A stretch of 64,000 bases of DNA from Chitinimonas koreensis (GTDB lineage: Bacteria; Pseudomonadota; Gammaproteobacteria; Burkholderiales; Chitinimonadaceae). Both the position numbers and the translations under genes were made by a program. How positions within the stretch are numbered: position 1 is the stretch's first letter; each line of letters begins with the position of its first letter. The stretch spans positions 4,427,001 through 4,491,000 of the forward strand of contig NZ_CP060704.1 in the NCBI RefSeq assembly GCF_014353015.1. The letters are read 5' to 3'. This document shows positions 52,211-62,638 of the stretch, one piece after another. The notes under the pieces are model-generated. The model ran no database searches. It saw only the letters and a list, made by a program, of their open reading frames with translations, and had not been told where the DNA came from.

Positions 52211-53566
52211 CTAGAACAATGTCCCCTGCTCCACCGGCGCCTCGCTGACCACCGCGCCGGCCTCGCCCCGCGCGAACTTCAACCGCAGCCGCTGCCCGCT
52301 GCGCAACTCCGCCGCATCGCGCACCACATGGCCGTCGGCCGTCTCGACCAGGCTGTAGCCGCGCGCCAGCACCGCTTCCGGATTCAAGGCCGCCAGCCGG
52401 CCGGCCAGGCCGTCGAGCCTGGCGCCGCGCCGTTCGCCGCCGCGCTGCACCGCGCGCGCCAGCCGCAGGCCGAGTTCGTCCAGCCGCCGCGCCAGCAGCG
52501 CCGGATCGGGCCGGCGATGGCCGTGGCGCTGCGCCAGGCCGAGCAGTCGCCAGCGCTTCGCTTCCAGCAGCCGCGCCTGGGCGCGGCGCAGCGCCAGGTC
52601 GGCCTGCGCCAGCCGCTCCGCCTGGCCGCGCAAGCGCTCGCCCGGGTGCACCAGCCGGCGCGACAGGAAATCGAGCTTCTGCATCCGTCCTTCGATCAGC
52701 CGGCGGAAATCGCGCTGCAGCCGCTGCGCCGCCTGCGCCAGCGCCAGCCGGTGCGCCGCCTGGTCGGGCACGACCAGCTCGGCCGCCGCGGTCGGCGTCG
52801 GCGCGCGCAGGTCGGCGACGAAATCGGCGATGGTGAAATCGGTCTCGTGGCCCACCCCGCTGACCACCGGGAGCGCGCTGGCGGCGATCGCCCGCGCCAC
52901 GACCTCCTCGTTGAAGGCCCACAGATCCTCGATGCTGCCGCCGCCGCGGCAGACGATCAGCACGTCGACCTCGGCGCGCGCATTGGCCCGGCCGATCATC
53001 GCCGCCACCGTCTCGGCCGCGCCCTCGCCCTGCACCGGCGTCGGGTAGAGCACCAGCGGAATGCCCGGCGCGCGGCGGCGCAGCGTGCTCAGCACGTCGC
53101 GCAGCGCGGCCGCCTTGGGCGAGGTGACGATGCCGATCGCGCGCGGCAAAGGCGGCAGCGGGCGCTTGCGCGCCGCCTCGAACAGGCCCTCGGCCGCCAG
53201 CCGCTGCTTGAGCTTCTCGAACGCCTCGTACAGCGCGCCGAGCCCGGCCGGCCGCATCGCCTCGATATTGAGCTGGTAGTCGCCGCGCGCCTCATAGAGC
53301 GACACCTGGGCGCGCGCCTCGACCTTGAGGCCCTCGCGCGGCCGGAACGGCAGCAGCGCGGCGCGGTTGCGGAACATCACGCAGCGCACCTGCGCGCTCG
53401 CATCCTTGAGCGAGAAATAACAATGGCCGCTGGCCGCCACGGTGAGGTTCGATATCTCGCCGCTCACCCACAGGATCGGCAGCTCGCGCTCGAGCAGGCC
53501 CTTGACGGCGCGGTTCAATTCGGCAACCGACCACACCGGGGTCGGGCTTGACATGAGCTCGTTCAT
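52211..53566 (-). CDS. xseA: Exodeoxyribonuclease VII large subunit
   Basis: 451 residues: N-terminal OB fold (VWSVAELNRAVKGLLERELP, GHCYFSLKD), catalytic core with IGIVTSPKAAALRDVLSTL, CRGGGSIEDLWAFNEE and GVGHETDFTIADFVADLRAP, and a long helical C-terminal region. With XseB it degrades single-stranded DNA. No xseB is nearby. The gene is convergent with NUDIX and divergent from exbB. Confidence 0.96.
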   Translation of the reverse strand: MNELMSSPTPVWSVAELNRAVKGLLERELPILWVSGEISNLTVAASGHCYFSLKDASAQVRCVMFRNRAALLPFRPREGLKVEARAQVSLYEARGDYQLNIEAMRPAGLGALYEAFEKLKQRLAAEGLFEAARKRPLPPLPRAIGIVTSPKAAALRDVLSTLRRRAPGIPLVLYPTPVQGEGAAETVAAMIGRANARAEVDVLIVCRGGGSIEDLWAFNEEVVARAIAASALPVVSGVGHETDFTIADFVADLRAPTPTAAAELVVPDQAAHRLALAQAAQRLQRDFRRLIEGRMQKLDFLSRRLVHPGERLRGQAERLAQADLALRRAQARLLEAKRWRLLGLAQRHGHRRPDPALLARRLDELGLRLARAVQRGGERRGARLDGLAGRLAALNPEAVLARGYSLVETADGHVVRDAAELRSGQRLRLKFARGEAGAVVSEAPVEQGTLF

Positions 53567-53896
53567 TCGGTCTCTACGCGTCGTTCATCCACATTTCGGC
53601 CCGGCCGGCGCAAAAATGGTACGGCCGTGACAGAAGCATTACAGCCAATGCTTAAGTAACTGTTTCTGAACGATTATTTTCACAGGTCATTTTTTAGGCA
53701 AATCAGCAAAGGGCTTGATCCTAGGCAGCGGCAGCCGCTTTCCCCAAGCTTCTCCACAAACTTATCCACAGGACGTGTGAACAAGCCTTGCGGCCCAGCA
53801 GCGACGGGCCTTTCGCCATGCCAAACGAGTAGCCGGCTTGCCGGCCCCCGCGGGGCGGATAAAGTTACGCGGTTTTTCGCTCACGCGGTAGGACTC
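53567..53896. other. 330-bp intergenic region with AT-rich stretch and DnaA-box-like sites
   Basis: AT-rich sequence at about 53637-53710 is followed by TTCTCCACA (53750-53758) and a perfect DnaA box TTATCCACA (53762-53770). No gene is supported. Probably the exbB promoter region. Confidence 0.5.
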
Positions 53897-54505
53897 ATGC
53901 TCGCCATCATCCAGGCTGCAGGCTGGCCGATCTATACCATCATCCTGGCCTCCGTCATCGCGGTCGCCATCATCATCGAACGCCTGGTCAGCCTGCGCCG
54001 CTCGCAGGTGCTGCCCGACGGCCTGCTGGCGCTGACCGTGCAGGAATACAAGCAGAGCGGCGTCACGCCGGACATGCTGTCGCGCCTGCAATCGAACTCC
54101 CCGCTCGGCCGCGTGCTGGCCGCCGGCCTCAAGCACGTCAAGAGCTCGCGCGAGATCATGAAGGAAGGCATCGAGGAGACCGGCCGCGCCGTGGCCCATG
54201 ACCTCGAGCGCTTCCTGACCACGCTCGGCACCATCGCCACCGCCTCGCCGCTGCTGGGCCTCTTGGGCACCGTGATCGGCATGATCGAGATCTTCGGCTC
54301 ACAGTCGCCCAACGGCGGCGGCAACCCGGCCGCGCTGGCGCACGGCATCTCGGTCGCGCTCTACAACACCGCTTTCGGCATCATCGTCGCGGTGCCGGCG
54401 CTGGTGTTCTACCGCCACTTCCGTTCCAGCGTCGACAGCCTGATCGTCGAGATGGAGCAACAGGCGATCAAGCTGGTCGAAGTCGTCCACGGCGAGCGGG
54501 GCTGA
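53897..54505 (+). CDS. exbB: Biopolymer transport protein ExbB (TolQ/MotA family)
   Basis: 202 residues with three membrane segments: near the N-terminus (AGWPIYTIILASVIAVAIII), and around TASPLLGLLGTVIGMIEIF and FGIIVAVPALVFYRH. These are hallmarks of ExbB, the proton channel subunit that energises TonB-dependent transport. exbD follows after 2 bp and there is no tonB in the window. ATG 53897 is preferred; GGTAGGACTC is before it. The exbBD-lpxK-ycaR-kdsB arrangement is common in betaproteobacteria. Confidence 0.93.
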   Translation: MLAIIQAAGWPIYTIILASVIAVAIIIERLVSLRRSQVLPDGLLALTVQEYKQSGVTPDMLSRLQSNSPLGRVLAAGLKHVKSSREIMKEGIEETGRAVAHDLERFLTTLGTIATASPLLGLLGTVIGMIEIFGSQSPNGGGNPAALAHGISVALYNTAFGIIVAVPALVFYRHFRSSVDSLIVEMEQQAIKLVEVVHGERG

Positions 54506-54507
54506 GC

Positions 54508-54921
54508 ATGAATTTCCGCCGCGGCCGGCAGCGCGAAGAGCCGGAAATCAACTTCATCCCGCTGATCGACCTGATGCTGGTGATCCTCATCTTCCTGATG
54601 GCGACCACCACCTATTCCAAGTTCTCCGAGCTCAAGATCAACCTGCCGACGGCCGCCGCCGACAAGCAGGAGGCCAAGACGGTCGAGATCGAGGTCGCCG
54701 TGTCGAGCAGCGGCGGCTACGCCGTCAACGGCCAGCGCATCAACTTCACCGATGCCGCCGCCCTGGCGGCCGAGCTGCGCCGCGTCGCCAACGGCCAGGA
54801 GCCGGTGATCGTGGTGAACGCCGACAGCAACACCAGCCACCAGTCGGTGATCAACGTGATGGAAGCCGCCCGCCTGGCCGGCTTCGGCCGCCTGACCTTC
54901 GCGACGCAAACCCCGCAGTGA
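54508..54921 (+). CDS. exbD: Biopolymer transport protein ExbD
   Basis: 137 residues with one N-terminal membrane helix bearing the functional aspartate: EINFIPLIDLMLVILIFLMA. The periplasmic domain has VVNADSNTSHQSVINVMEAA. It partners ExbB as stator. It is in the operon exbB-exbD, followed by a gap of 160 bp with GTGAAACGTG-type repeats before lpxK. Confidence 0.94.
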   Translation: MNFRRGRQREEPEINFIPLIDLMLVILIFLMATTTYSKFSELKINLPTAAADKQEAKTVEIEVAVSSSGGYAVNGQRINFTDAAALAAELRRVANGQEPVIVVNADSNTSHQSVINVMEAARLAGFGRLTFATQTPQ

Positions 54922-54940
54922 TGCGCGCTTGCGCGCGCAT

Positions 54941-55070
54941 CACGTGAAACGTGACTCGCCGCTGCGCGGCATCATGTGAAACGTGGTGCGGCGCTGCCGC
55001 ACTCCAAAAAACCGTGGAAACCTGAGCCGCGCCAGCGGCGAACATCGCGTTTCACTTTTCACGTTTCACG
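54941..55070. repeat. GTGAAACGTG repeats between exbD and lpxK
   Basis: CACGTGAAACGTG (54941-54953) and ATGTGAAACGTG (54974-54985) recur reverse-complemented as CGTTTCACTTTTCACGTTTC (from 55048). Nature unknown. Confidence 0.55.
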
Positions 55071-55081
55071 GGGCTTCCAAC

Positions 55082-56098
55082 ATGCAAACGCCAGCCTACT
55101 GGCAGTCCCGCTTCCCCGCCGCCCTGCTGCTGCCCCTGGCCGCCCTGTTCGGCCTGCTCGCCGCCGTCCGGCGCGCGTTCTACCGGCTCGGCTGGCTGAA
55201 GTCCGAACGGCTGGCGGTAGCCGTCGTGATCGTCGGCAACATCAGCGCCGGCGGCGCCGGCAAGACCCCGACCGTGCGCTACCTGGCCGAGCGGCTGCGC
55301 GCCGCCGGCTTCAATCCCGGCATCGTCAGCCGCGGCTACGGCGGCCGTGTCGACGGTGTCGCCGAAGTCCCGCCGCAGGGCGATCCGGCCGTCTACGGCG
55401 ACGAGCCGCTGCTGCTGGCCGCCACCACCCTGTGCCCCGTCTTCGTCGGCCGCGACCGCGTCGCCGCCGGCCGCGCCCTGCTGGCCGCCCATCCCGCCAC
55501 CGACGTGGTCCTGTGCGACGACGGCCTGCAGCACTACCGGCTGGCGCGCGACGTCGAGATCGTGGTGATCGACGGCGCGCGCGGACTGCAGAACGGCTGG
55601 CTGCTGCCGGCCGGACCGCTGCGCGAGCCGGCCTCGCGGCTCGCCGGCGTCGACGCGGTGGTGTTCAACGGCGACGGCGCAGCCGCCCTGCCGCCCCACC
55701 CGCGCAGCCACCGCATGGCGCTGGTGCCCGGCGCCGCCTGGAACCTGGCCGAGCCGGCGAAAACGCGGCCGCTGGCCGATTTCGGCGGCCGGCTGGCGGC
55801 GCTGGCCGGCATCGGCCACCCCGCCCGCTTCTTCGCCACGCTGCACGCCGCCGGCCTGCGCGCAGTGGCCGAATACCCGTTTCCCGACCACCACGCCTAC
55901 CGCGCCGAGGACCTGGCGGCCATCGAAGCCGACGCCGTGCTGGTCACCGAGAAGGACGCCGTGAAACTGGCCGGCCTGTCGCTCGGTGGTAACATCTGGG
56001 CCGTTCCCGTGGCGGCCGAGCTGTCGCCCGACCTCGCCGGCTGGCTCGTCCAGCGGCTCCTCGACCTGAAGAATTCCCATGGACGCCAAACTGCTTGA
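55082..56098 (+). CDS. lpxK: Tetraacyldisaccharide 4'-kinase
   Basis: 338 residues. An N-terminal membrane helix (FPAALLLPLAALFGLLAAV) precedes the P-loop NISAGGAGKTPT; VLCDDGLQHYRLARDVEIV contains the conserved DDGxQH. LpxK phosphorylates the lipid A disaccharide at 4' on the cytosolic membrane face. Its 3' end overlaps the ycaR gene by 20 nt. Start ATG 55082. Confidence 0.95.
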   Translation: MQTPAYWQSRFPAALLLPLAALFGLLAAVRRAFYRLGWLKSERLAVAVVIVGNISAGGAGKTPTVRYLAERLRAAGFNPGIVSRGYGGRVDGVAEVPPQGDPAVYGDEPLLLAATTLCPVFVGRDRVAAGRALLAAHPATDVVLCDDGLQHYRLARDVEIVVIDGARGLQNGWLLPAGPLREPASRLAGVDAVVFNGDGAAALPPHPRSHRMALVPGAAWNLAEPAKTRPLADFGGRLAALAGIGHPARFFATLHAAGLRAVAEYPFPDHHAYRAEDLAAIEADAVLVTEKDAVKLAGLSLGGNIWAVPVAAELSPDLAGWLVQRLLDLKNSHGRQTA

Positions 56099-56264
56099 AA
56101 TCCTCGTCTGCCCGATCTGCAAGGGCCCGCTGTTCCACGACAAGTCGAAGCAGGAACTGATCTGCCGCGCCGACCGGCTGGCCTTCGCGGTGAAGGACGG
56201 CATCCCGGTGATGCTCGAAAGCGAGGCGCGCGAACTGCCGGCCGACGAGGAAGTCGGCTCGTGA
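56079..56264 (+). CDS. ycaR: Trm112 / YcaR-family small zinc-binding-like protein
   Basis: 61 residues: MDAKLLEILVCPICKGPL, KQELICRADRLAFAVKDGIP and the C-terminal VMLESEAREL, the whole of the bacterial YcaR family. It has only three Cys, two in a CPIC motif. It is always found between lpxK and kdsB; function unclear. Starts inside lpxK and overlaps kdsB by 4 nt. Confidence 0.93.
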   Translation: MDAKLLEILVCPICKGPLFHDKSKQELICRADRLAFAVKDGIPVMLESEARELPADEEVGS

Positions 56265-57028
56265 GCTTCGTCGCGCTGATCCCGGCCCGGCTGGCATCGA
56301 CCCGGCTGCCCGACAAGCCGCTGGCCGACATCGGCGGCAGGCCGATGGTGGTGCGCACCATCGAGCAGGCCCTGAAGAGCGGTGCCAGCGCCGCCCACGT
56401 CGCCACCGACGACGCGCGCATCTACGACGTGGTGCGCGCGCACGGCCACTCGGCGCTGATGACGCGCGTCGACCATGCCTCGGGCACCGAGCGGCTGGCC
56501 GAAGCGGCCGACCTGCTGGGCCTGCCCGACGACGCCGTGGTGGTCAACGTCCAGGGCGACGAACCGCTGATCGACCCGGCCCTGATCGACGCCGTAGCGC
56601 TTATGTTGCAGCGCGACAACAGCCTGCCGATGACCACTGCGTGCCACGTCATTGCTGGGCCGGACGAGATGTTCAACCCCAACGTGGTCAAGGTTGTGCT
56701 TGACCACGCCGGACGTGCCCTCTACTTTAGCCGGGCGCCTATTCCCTACGCCCGTGACGCCTTCGCGGCAACCCGCGAAGCGCTGCCACAAGACCTACCC
56801 GTCTATCGGCATATCGGCATCTACGGTTACCGCGCCGGCTTTCTGCGCCGCTACCGCACGCTGGCCCCCTGTGCACTGGAGCAATTCGAAGCGCTCGAAC
56901 AACTGCGCGTGCTCTGGCATGGTCATGCCATCGGCGTCGCCGTGATGGATCACGCCCCCGCAGCGGGCGTCGACACTGCGGCCGACCTCGAACGCGTGCG
57001 GCAGCACTGGGCCCGCATGCAGGGCTGA
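56261..57028 (+). CDS. kdsB: 3-deoxy-manno-octulosonate cytidylyltransferase
   Basis: 255 residues beginning with GTG. Motifs VALIPARLASTRLPDKPL, NVQGDEPLI and HIGIYGYRAGFL are typical of KdsB, which makes CMP-Kdo for the lipopolysaccharide inner core. The GTGA overlap with ycaR shows coupling. Together with lpxK this is an LPS operon. Confidence 0.96.
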   Translation: MSFVALIPARLASTRLPDKPLADIGGRPMVVRTIEQALKSGASAAHVATDDARIYDVVRAHGHSALMTRVDHASGTERLAEAADLLGLPDDAVVVNVQGDEPLIDPALIDAVALMLQRDNSLPMTTACHVIAGPDEMFNPNVVKVVLDHAGRALYFSRAPIPYARDAFAATREALPQDLPVYRHIGIYGYRAGFLRRYRTLAPCALEQFEALEQLRVLWHGHAIGVAVMDHAPAAGVDTAADLERVRQHWARMQG

Positions 57029-57110
57029 AGCCGCAGCAGCACCCGCCACGGTCGACGGCCCTGCGCCCGTACCGGATTCGAATCAACCAGAAAACCAGGA
57101 CCCCCCTTCG

Positions 57111-57767
57111 ATGCGACTGATTCTGTTGGGCGCCCCCGGCGCCGGCAAAGGCACCCAGGCCAACTTCATCAAAGAGAAGTTCGGCATCCCGCAAATCTCC
57201 ACCGGCGACATGCTGCGCGCCGCCGTGAAGGCCGGCACCCCGCTGGGCCTGGAAGCCAAGGCGATCATGGATGCCGGCGGACTGGTCCGCGACGACATCA
57301 TCATCGGCCTGGTCAAGGAACGCATCGCCCAGCCCGACGCCGCCAACGGCTTCCTGTTCGACGGCTTCCCGCGCACCATTCCGCAGGCCGACGCGCTGCG
57401 CGAAGCCGGCGTCGACATCGACTACGTGGTCGAGATCGACGTGCCGGACGAAGCGATCGTCGAGCGCATGGCCGGCCGCCGCGTGCACCTGCCGTCGGGC
57501 CGCAGCTACCACCTGAAGTTCGCCCCGCCCAAGGTCGAAGGCCGCGACGACGTGACCGGCGAAGAGCTGGTGCTGCGCGACGACGACCGCGAGGAGACCG
57601 TGAAGAAACGGCTGGCGGTCTACCACGAGCAGACCGAAGTGCTGGTCGGCTACTACGGCGAACTGGCCGCCTCGGGCGACGCCAGGGCGCCGAAGTACGT
57701 GAAGATCGACGGCACCGAAGCGGTCGAGACCGTGCGCGACAAGGTGTACGCCGCGCTGGGCGCCTGA
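57111..57767 (+). CDS. adk: Adenylate kinase
   Basis: 218 residues with P-loop LLGAPGAGKGTQANF, GFPRTIPQADAL and a long LID domain (RRVHLPSGRSYHLKFAPPKV) without the zinc cysteines of Gram-positive enzymes. It interconverts AMP and ATP with two ADP. The start has AGGACCCCCC upstream, 82 bp after kdsB. A terminator follows. Confidence 0.98.
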   Translation: MRLILLGAPGAGKGTQANFIKEKFGIPQISTGDMLRAAVKAGTPLGLEAKAIMDAGGLVRDDIIIGLVKERIAQPDAANGFLFDGFPRTIPQADALREAGVDIDYVVEIDVPDEAIVERMAGRRVHLPSGRSYHLKFAPPKVEGRDDVTGEELVLRDDDREETVKKRLAVYHEQTEVLVGYYGELAASGDARAPKYVKIDGTEAVETVRDKVYAALGA

Positions 57768-57794
57768 GCCCCCGCAGCGATCGGCACAATACGG

Positions 57795-57819
57795 ACAGGC
57801 GGGGCGACCCGCCTGTTTT
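57795..57819 (+). terminator. Terminator after adk
   Basis: ACAGGCGGG / CCCGCCTGT stem with GCGA loop and a TTT tail. Confidence 0.85.
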
Positions 57820-57903
57820 CGTTTGCGCGCGGCGCAACTCGCCGCGCCGCCGGCCGGTCGAAGCGCCTGCCGGCGTACAGCCGGGCCATTGCAAGGAGAT
57901 CCC

Positions 57904-58524
57904 GTGTACCGCGGCGAACGTTTCAACAGCATCACCCACCTGGTCGGCACCTGCTTCGCCATCGCCGGCCTCGCCATCCTGGTCACCCTGGCCGGCCAGC
58001 AGGGCGATCCGTGGAAGATCGTCAGCTTCAGCATCTACGGCGCCATGCTGGTGCTGCTCTACCTCGGCTCGACCATCTACCACAGCATCCGCCACCCGAC
58101 GACCAAGGCGGTGCTGCAGAAATTCGACCACTGCGCGATCTACCTGCTGATCGCCGGCACCTATACGCCGTTCGCGCTGGTCAGCCTGCGCGGGCCGTGG
58201 GGCTGGACCCTGTTCGGGCTCAACTGGGGGCTGGCGCTGTTCGGCATCATCCAGGAACTGACGCTCGGCCGGCGCACCCGCATCCTGTCGATGATCCTCT
58301 ACGTGGCGATGGGCTGGCTGGTGCTGATCGCGCTCAAGCCCCTGATCGCCGCGCTGCCGACCGCGGGCCTGGCCTGGCTGGCGGCCGGCGGGGTGATCTA
58401 CAGCATCGGCATCTACTTCTTCCTCAACGACGAGCGCGTACCGCACTACCACGGCATCTGGCACCTGTTCGTACTCGGCGGCAGCTTCTGCCAGTACATC
58501 GCCATCCTGTTCTACGTGGCCTGA
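57904..58524 (+). CDS. Hemolysin III / TrhA (YqfA)-like membrane protein
   Basis: 206 residues with seven membrane helices and the family's metal-binding residues: STIYHSIRH, FDHCAIYLLIAGTYTPF and HYHGIWHLFVLGGS. This PAQR/hemolysin III family has roles in membrane lipid homeostasis; actual hemolytic action is not implied. Start GTG 57904 follows AAGGAGATCCC, an ideal ribosome-binding site, so GTG is preferred. Confidence 0.9.
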   Translation: MYRGERFNSITHLVGTCFAIAGLAILVTLAGQQGDPWKIVSFSIYGAMLVLLYLGSTIYHSIRHPTTKAVLQKFDHCAIYLLIAGTYTPFALVSLRGPWGWTLFGLNWGLALFGIIQELTLGRRTRILSMILYVAMGWLVLIALKPLIAALPTAGLAWLAAGGVIYSIGIYFFLNDERVPHYHGIWHLFVLGGSFCQYIAILFYVA

Positions 58525-58616
58525 ACGGGCAGCCGGGCGAGCTGCCGGCCGGCGCGGCGGAGTCGGTAGTTTCAGACTACAATGCGCGCGTTTCCCGCCG
58601 CCCGGAGTGCCTGTCC

Positions 58617-59191
58617 ATGTCCCGCCTGATCCCGTTCGCCCTCGCCGGCCTCGCGTTCACCACGGGCCAGGCGGCCGAAAGCGGCATCGAGCTGGCCGTC
58701 ACGGTCAAGGCGCCGGTCGCCTCGGTGTGGCAGGCCTGGACCACCAGCACCGGCATCACCAGCTTCTTCGCCCCCGAGGCCGAAGTCGAGGCGCGGCCCG
58801 ACGGCCCGTTCCGCATCATCATCGATCCCTACGCCGCCCCCGGCATGCAGGGCGCCGACGACATGAAGGTGCTGGCGGCCGAGCCGGAGAAGCTGCTGTC
58901 CTTCACCTGGAACGCGCCGCCTCACCTGCCCAGGCACGCCAGCAGCGTACCGTGGTAATCCTGCGCTTCGCGCCCGAGGGCGAAGCCGCCACGCGGCTGA
59001 CGCTGAGCCACCTCGGCTGGGGCAGCAGCGGCGAATGGCCGCAGGCGCGCGCCTATTTCGAAAAGGCCTGGCCCAACGTGCTGGGCCAGCTGCAGCGCCG
59101 CTTCGAGACCGGCCAGCCGCAGGACTGGACCGCCTGGCGCGCCCAGCTCAAGCAATGGCACGCCCAGGAGGCGGCCAAGAACAAGCAATAA
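58617..59191 (+). CDS. Exported SRPBCC (AHSA1-like) protein (apparent frameshift)
   Basis: 191 residues after restoring one C near 58929, where the frame otherwise ends as HASSVPW-stop. A signal peptide (MSRLIPFALAGLAFTTGQAA) precedes an AHSA1-like SRPBCC domain with VTVKAPVASVWQAWTTSTGI, FRIIIDPYAAPGMQG and LSHLGWGSSGEWPQARAYF. It likely binds a hydrophobic ligand in the periplasm. GGAG is 10 nt before the ATG. The break is likely a sequencing error. Confidence 0.8.
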
Positions 59192-59269
59192 CCCGGCAGG
59201 CACCGTGCCGCCGCCAGCGCGATCCGCCGGCGGCGGCCTGACCTGCGTCTTCGTCATCCGGAGCTTCCC

Positions 59270-60529
59270 ATGTCCCTCAAGAATGCCTTCTACGCCCAGT
59301 CGGGCGGCGTGACCGCCGTGATCAACGCTTCTGCCGCCGGCGTCATCGAGACCGCCCGCGCCCATTCCGACCGCATCGGCCGCGTCTATGCCGGCCGCAA
59401 CGGCATCATCGGCGCGCTGACCGAAGACCTGATCGACACCTCGCTCGAGTCGGCCGAGGACATCGCCCGCCTGCGCCACACGCCGTCGGGCGCCTTCGGC
59501 TCCTGCCGCTACAAGCTCAAGAGCCTCGACACCCACCGCGAGCAGTACGAGCGGCTGATCGAGGTGTTCAAGGCGCACGACATCGGCTACTTCTTCTACA
59601 ACGGCGGCGGCGACTCGGCCGACACCTGCTACAAGGTGGCGCAGCTGTCCGAGAAGATGGGCTACCCGATCCAGGCCATCCACGTACCCAAGACGGTCGA
59701 CAACGACCTGCCGATCACCGACTGCTGCCCCGGCTTCGGCTCGGTCGCCAAGTACGTCGCCACCTCGATCCGCGAGGCCGGCTACGACGTCGCCTCGATG
59801 GCTCGCACCTCGACCAAGGTGTTCATCCTCGAGGTGATGGGCCGCCACGCCGGCTGGATCACCGCCGCCTGCGGCCTGGCCGCCGAGGGCGAGGGTGAAG
59901 GCCCGCACATCCTGCTGTTCCCCGAGGTCGAGTTCGACGAGGAGGCCTTCCTGGCCAAGGTGCGCGAGACGGTCGAGAAGTACGACCACTGCGTGATCGG
60001 CGTGTCCGAGGGCATCAAGAACAAGGACGGCAAGTTCCTCAGCGAGACCGGACTGAAGGACGCCTTCGGCCATGCCCAGCTCGGCGGCGTGGCACCGACC
60101 ATCGCCCAACTGGTCAAGGACAAGCTCGGCTACAAGTACCACTGGGCGGTGGCCGACTACCTGCAGCGCGCCGCCCGCCACATCGCCAGCAAGACCGACG
60201 TCGAGCAGGCCTATGCGCTGGGCCGCGCCGCGGTCGAGATGGCGCTGGCCGGCAAGAATTCGGTGATGCCGGCGGTGCGCCGCCTGGCCGACGCGCCCTA
60301 CCGCTGGGACATCGCCGAGGCGCCGCTGTCGCAGGTCGCCAACGTCGAGAAGTTCATGCCGCGCGACTTCATCACGCCGGACGGCTTCCATATCACCGAA
60401 GCCTGCCGCCGCTACCTGTCGCCGCTGATCGAGGGCGAGGACTTCCCGCCGTTCCGCAACGGCCTGCCCGACTACGTGCGGCTGAAGAACCTGGCGGTGG
60501 AGAAGAAGCTGGCGCCGTTCAGCGTCTGA
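59270..60529 (+). CDS. pfp: Pyrophosphate-dependent 6-phosphofructokinase
   Basis: 419 residues. NGGGDSADTCYK (112-122) has Asp115 where ATP-dependent enzymes have glycine, and PKTVDNDLPITD has Lys141 instead of glycine, the two changes that mark PPi-dependent enzymes. SMARTSTKVFILEVMGRHAG is also typical. It makes fructose 1,6-bisphosphate reversibly from PPi. The gene is convergent with the PEP carboxykinase gene; both are nodes of reversible glycolysis/gluconeogenesis. GGAGC is 7 nt upstream of ATG. Confidence 0.93.
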   Translation: MSLKNAFYAQSGGVTAVINASAAGVIETARAHSDRIGRVYAGRNGIIGALTEDLIDTSLESAEDIARLRHTPSGAFGSCRYKLKSLDTHREQYERLIEVFKAHDIGYFFYNGGGDSADTCYKVAQLSEKMGYPIQAIHVPKTVDNDLPITDCCPGFGSVAKYVATSIREAGYDVASMARTSTKVFILEVMGRHAGWITAACGLAAEGEGEGPHILLFPEVEFDEEAFLAKVRETVEKYDHCVIGVSEGIKNKDGKFLSETGLKDAFGHAQLGGVAPTIAQLVKDKLGYKYHWAVADYLQRAARHIASKTDVEQAYALGRAAVEMALAGKNSVMPAVRRLADAPYRWDIAEAPLSQVANVEKFMPRDFITPDGFHITEACRRYLSPLIEGEDFPPFRNGLPDYVRLKNLAVEKKLAPFSV

Positions 60530-60554
60530 TCTGCATCGCGATGCCCGGCACGAG

Positions 60555-60580
60555 GCCGCCTTCGGGCGGCTTTTTCTTTT
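60555..60580 (+). terminator. Terminator after pfp
   Basis: GCCGCC-TTCG-GGCGGC then TTTTTCTTTT. Confidence 0.9.
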
Positions 60581-60635
60581 TGCACGACCCGGCGCGGAAA
60601 CGGTAGGGGCGATCGCGGCAGCCGGATGCCGTCGT

Positions 60636-60705
60636 GTAGGAGCGGCTTCAGCCGCGAGCGGGTTGAGGCGCAACCATCGCCATTCGCGGCCGAAGCCGTT
60701 TCTAC
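60636..60705. repeat. REP-like palindrome, family A copy 6
   Basis: GTAGGAGCGGCTTCAGCCGC left, CGGCCGAAGCCGTTTCTAC right, between convergent pfp and pckG. Confidence 0.75.
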
Positions 60706-60772
60706 CGGGCGCGGCGTCGCTCGGCCGCGGGCCGATACACGACGGGCATCGCTGCACTCGGCCCTGCACATG

Positions 60773-60800
60773 AAAAAAGGCCGCCTGGTAGGCGGCCTTT
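60773..60800 (-). terminator. Terminator after pckG
   Basis: AAAGGCCGCC / GGCGGCCTTT stem with 5-nt loop and AAAAAA (U tract on the minus strand). Confidence 0.88.
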
Positions 60801-60826
60801 CCATGGCGAAGCGCCGGGCGTGCGGA

Positions 60827-62638
<1,812 letters not shown>

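Noticed and set aside
53567..53896. Chromosomal replication origin
   Set aside because: Only one perfect and one near-perfect DnaA box, and no dnaA, dnaN or gidA nearby.
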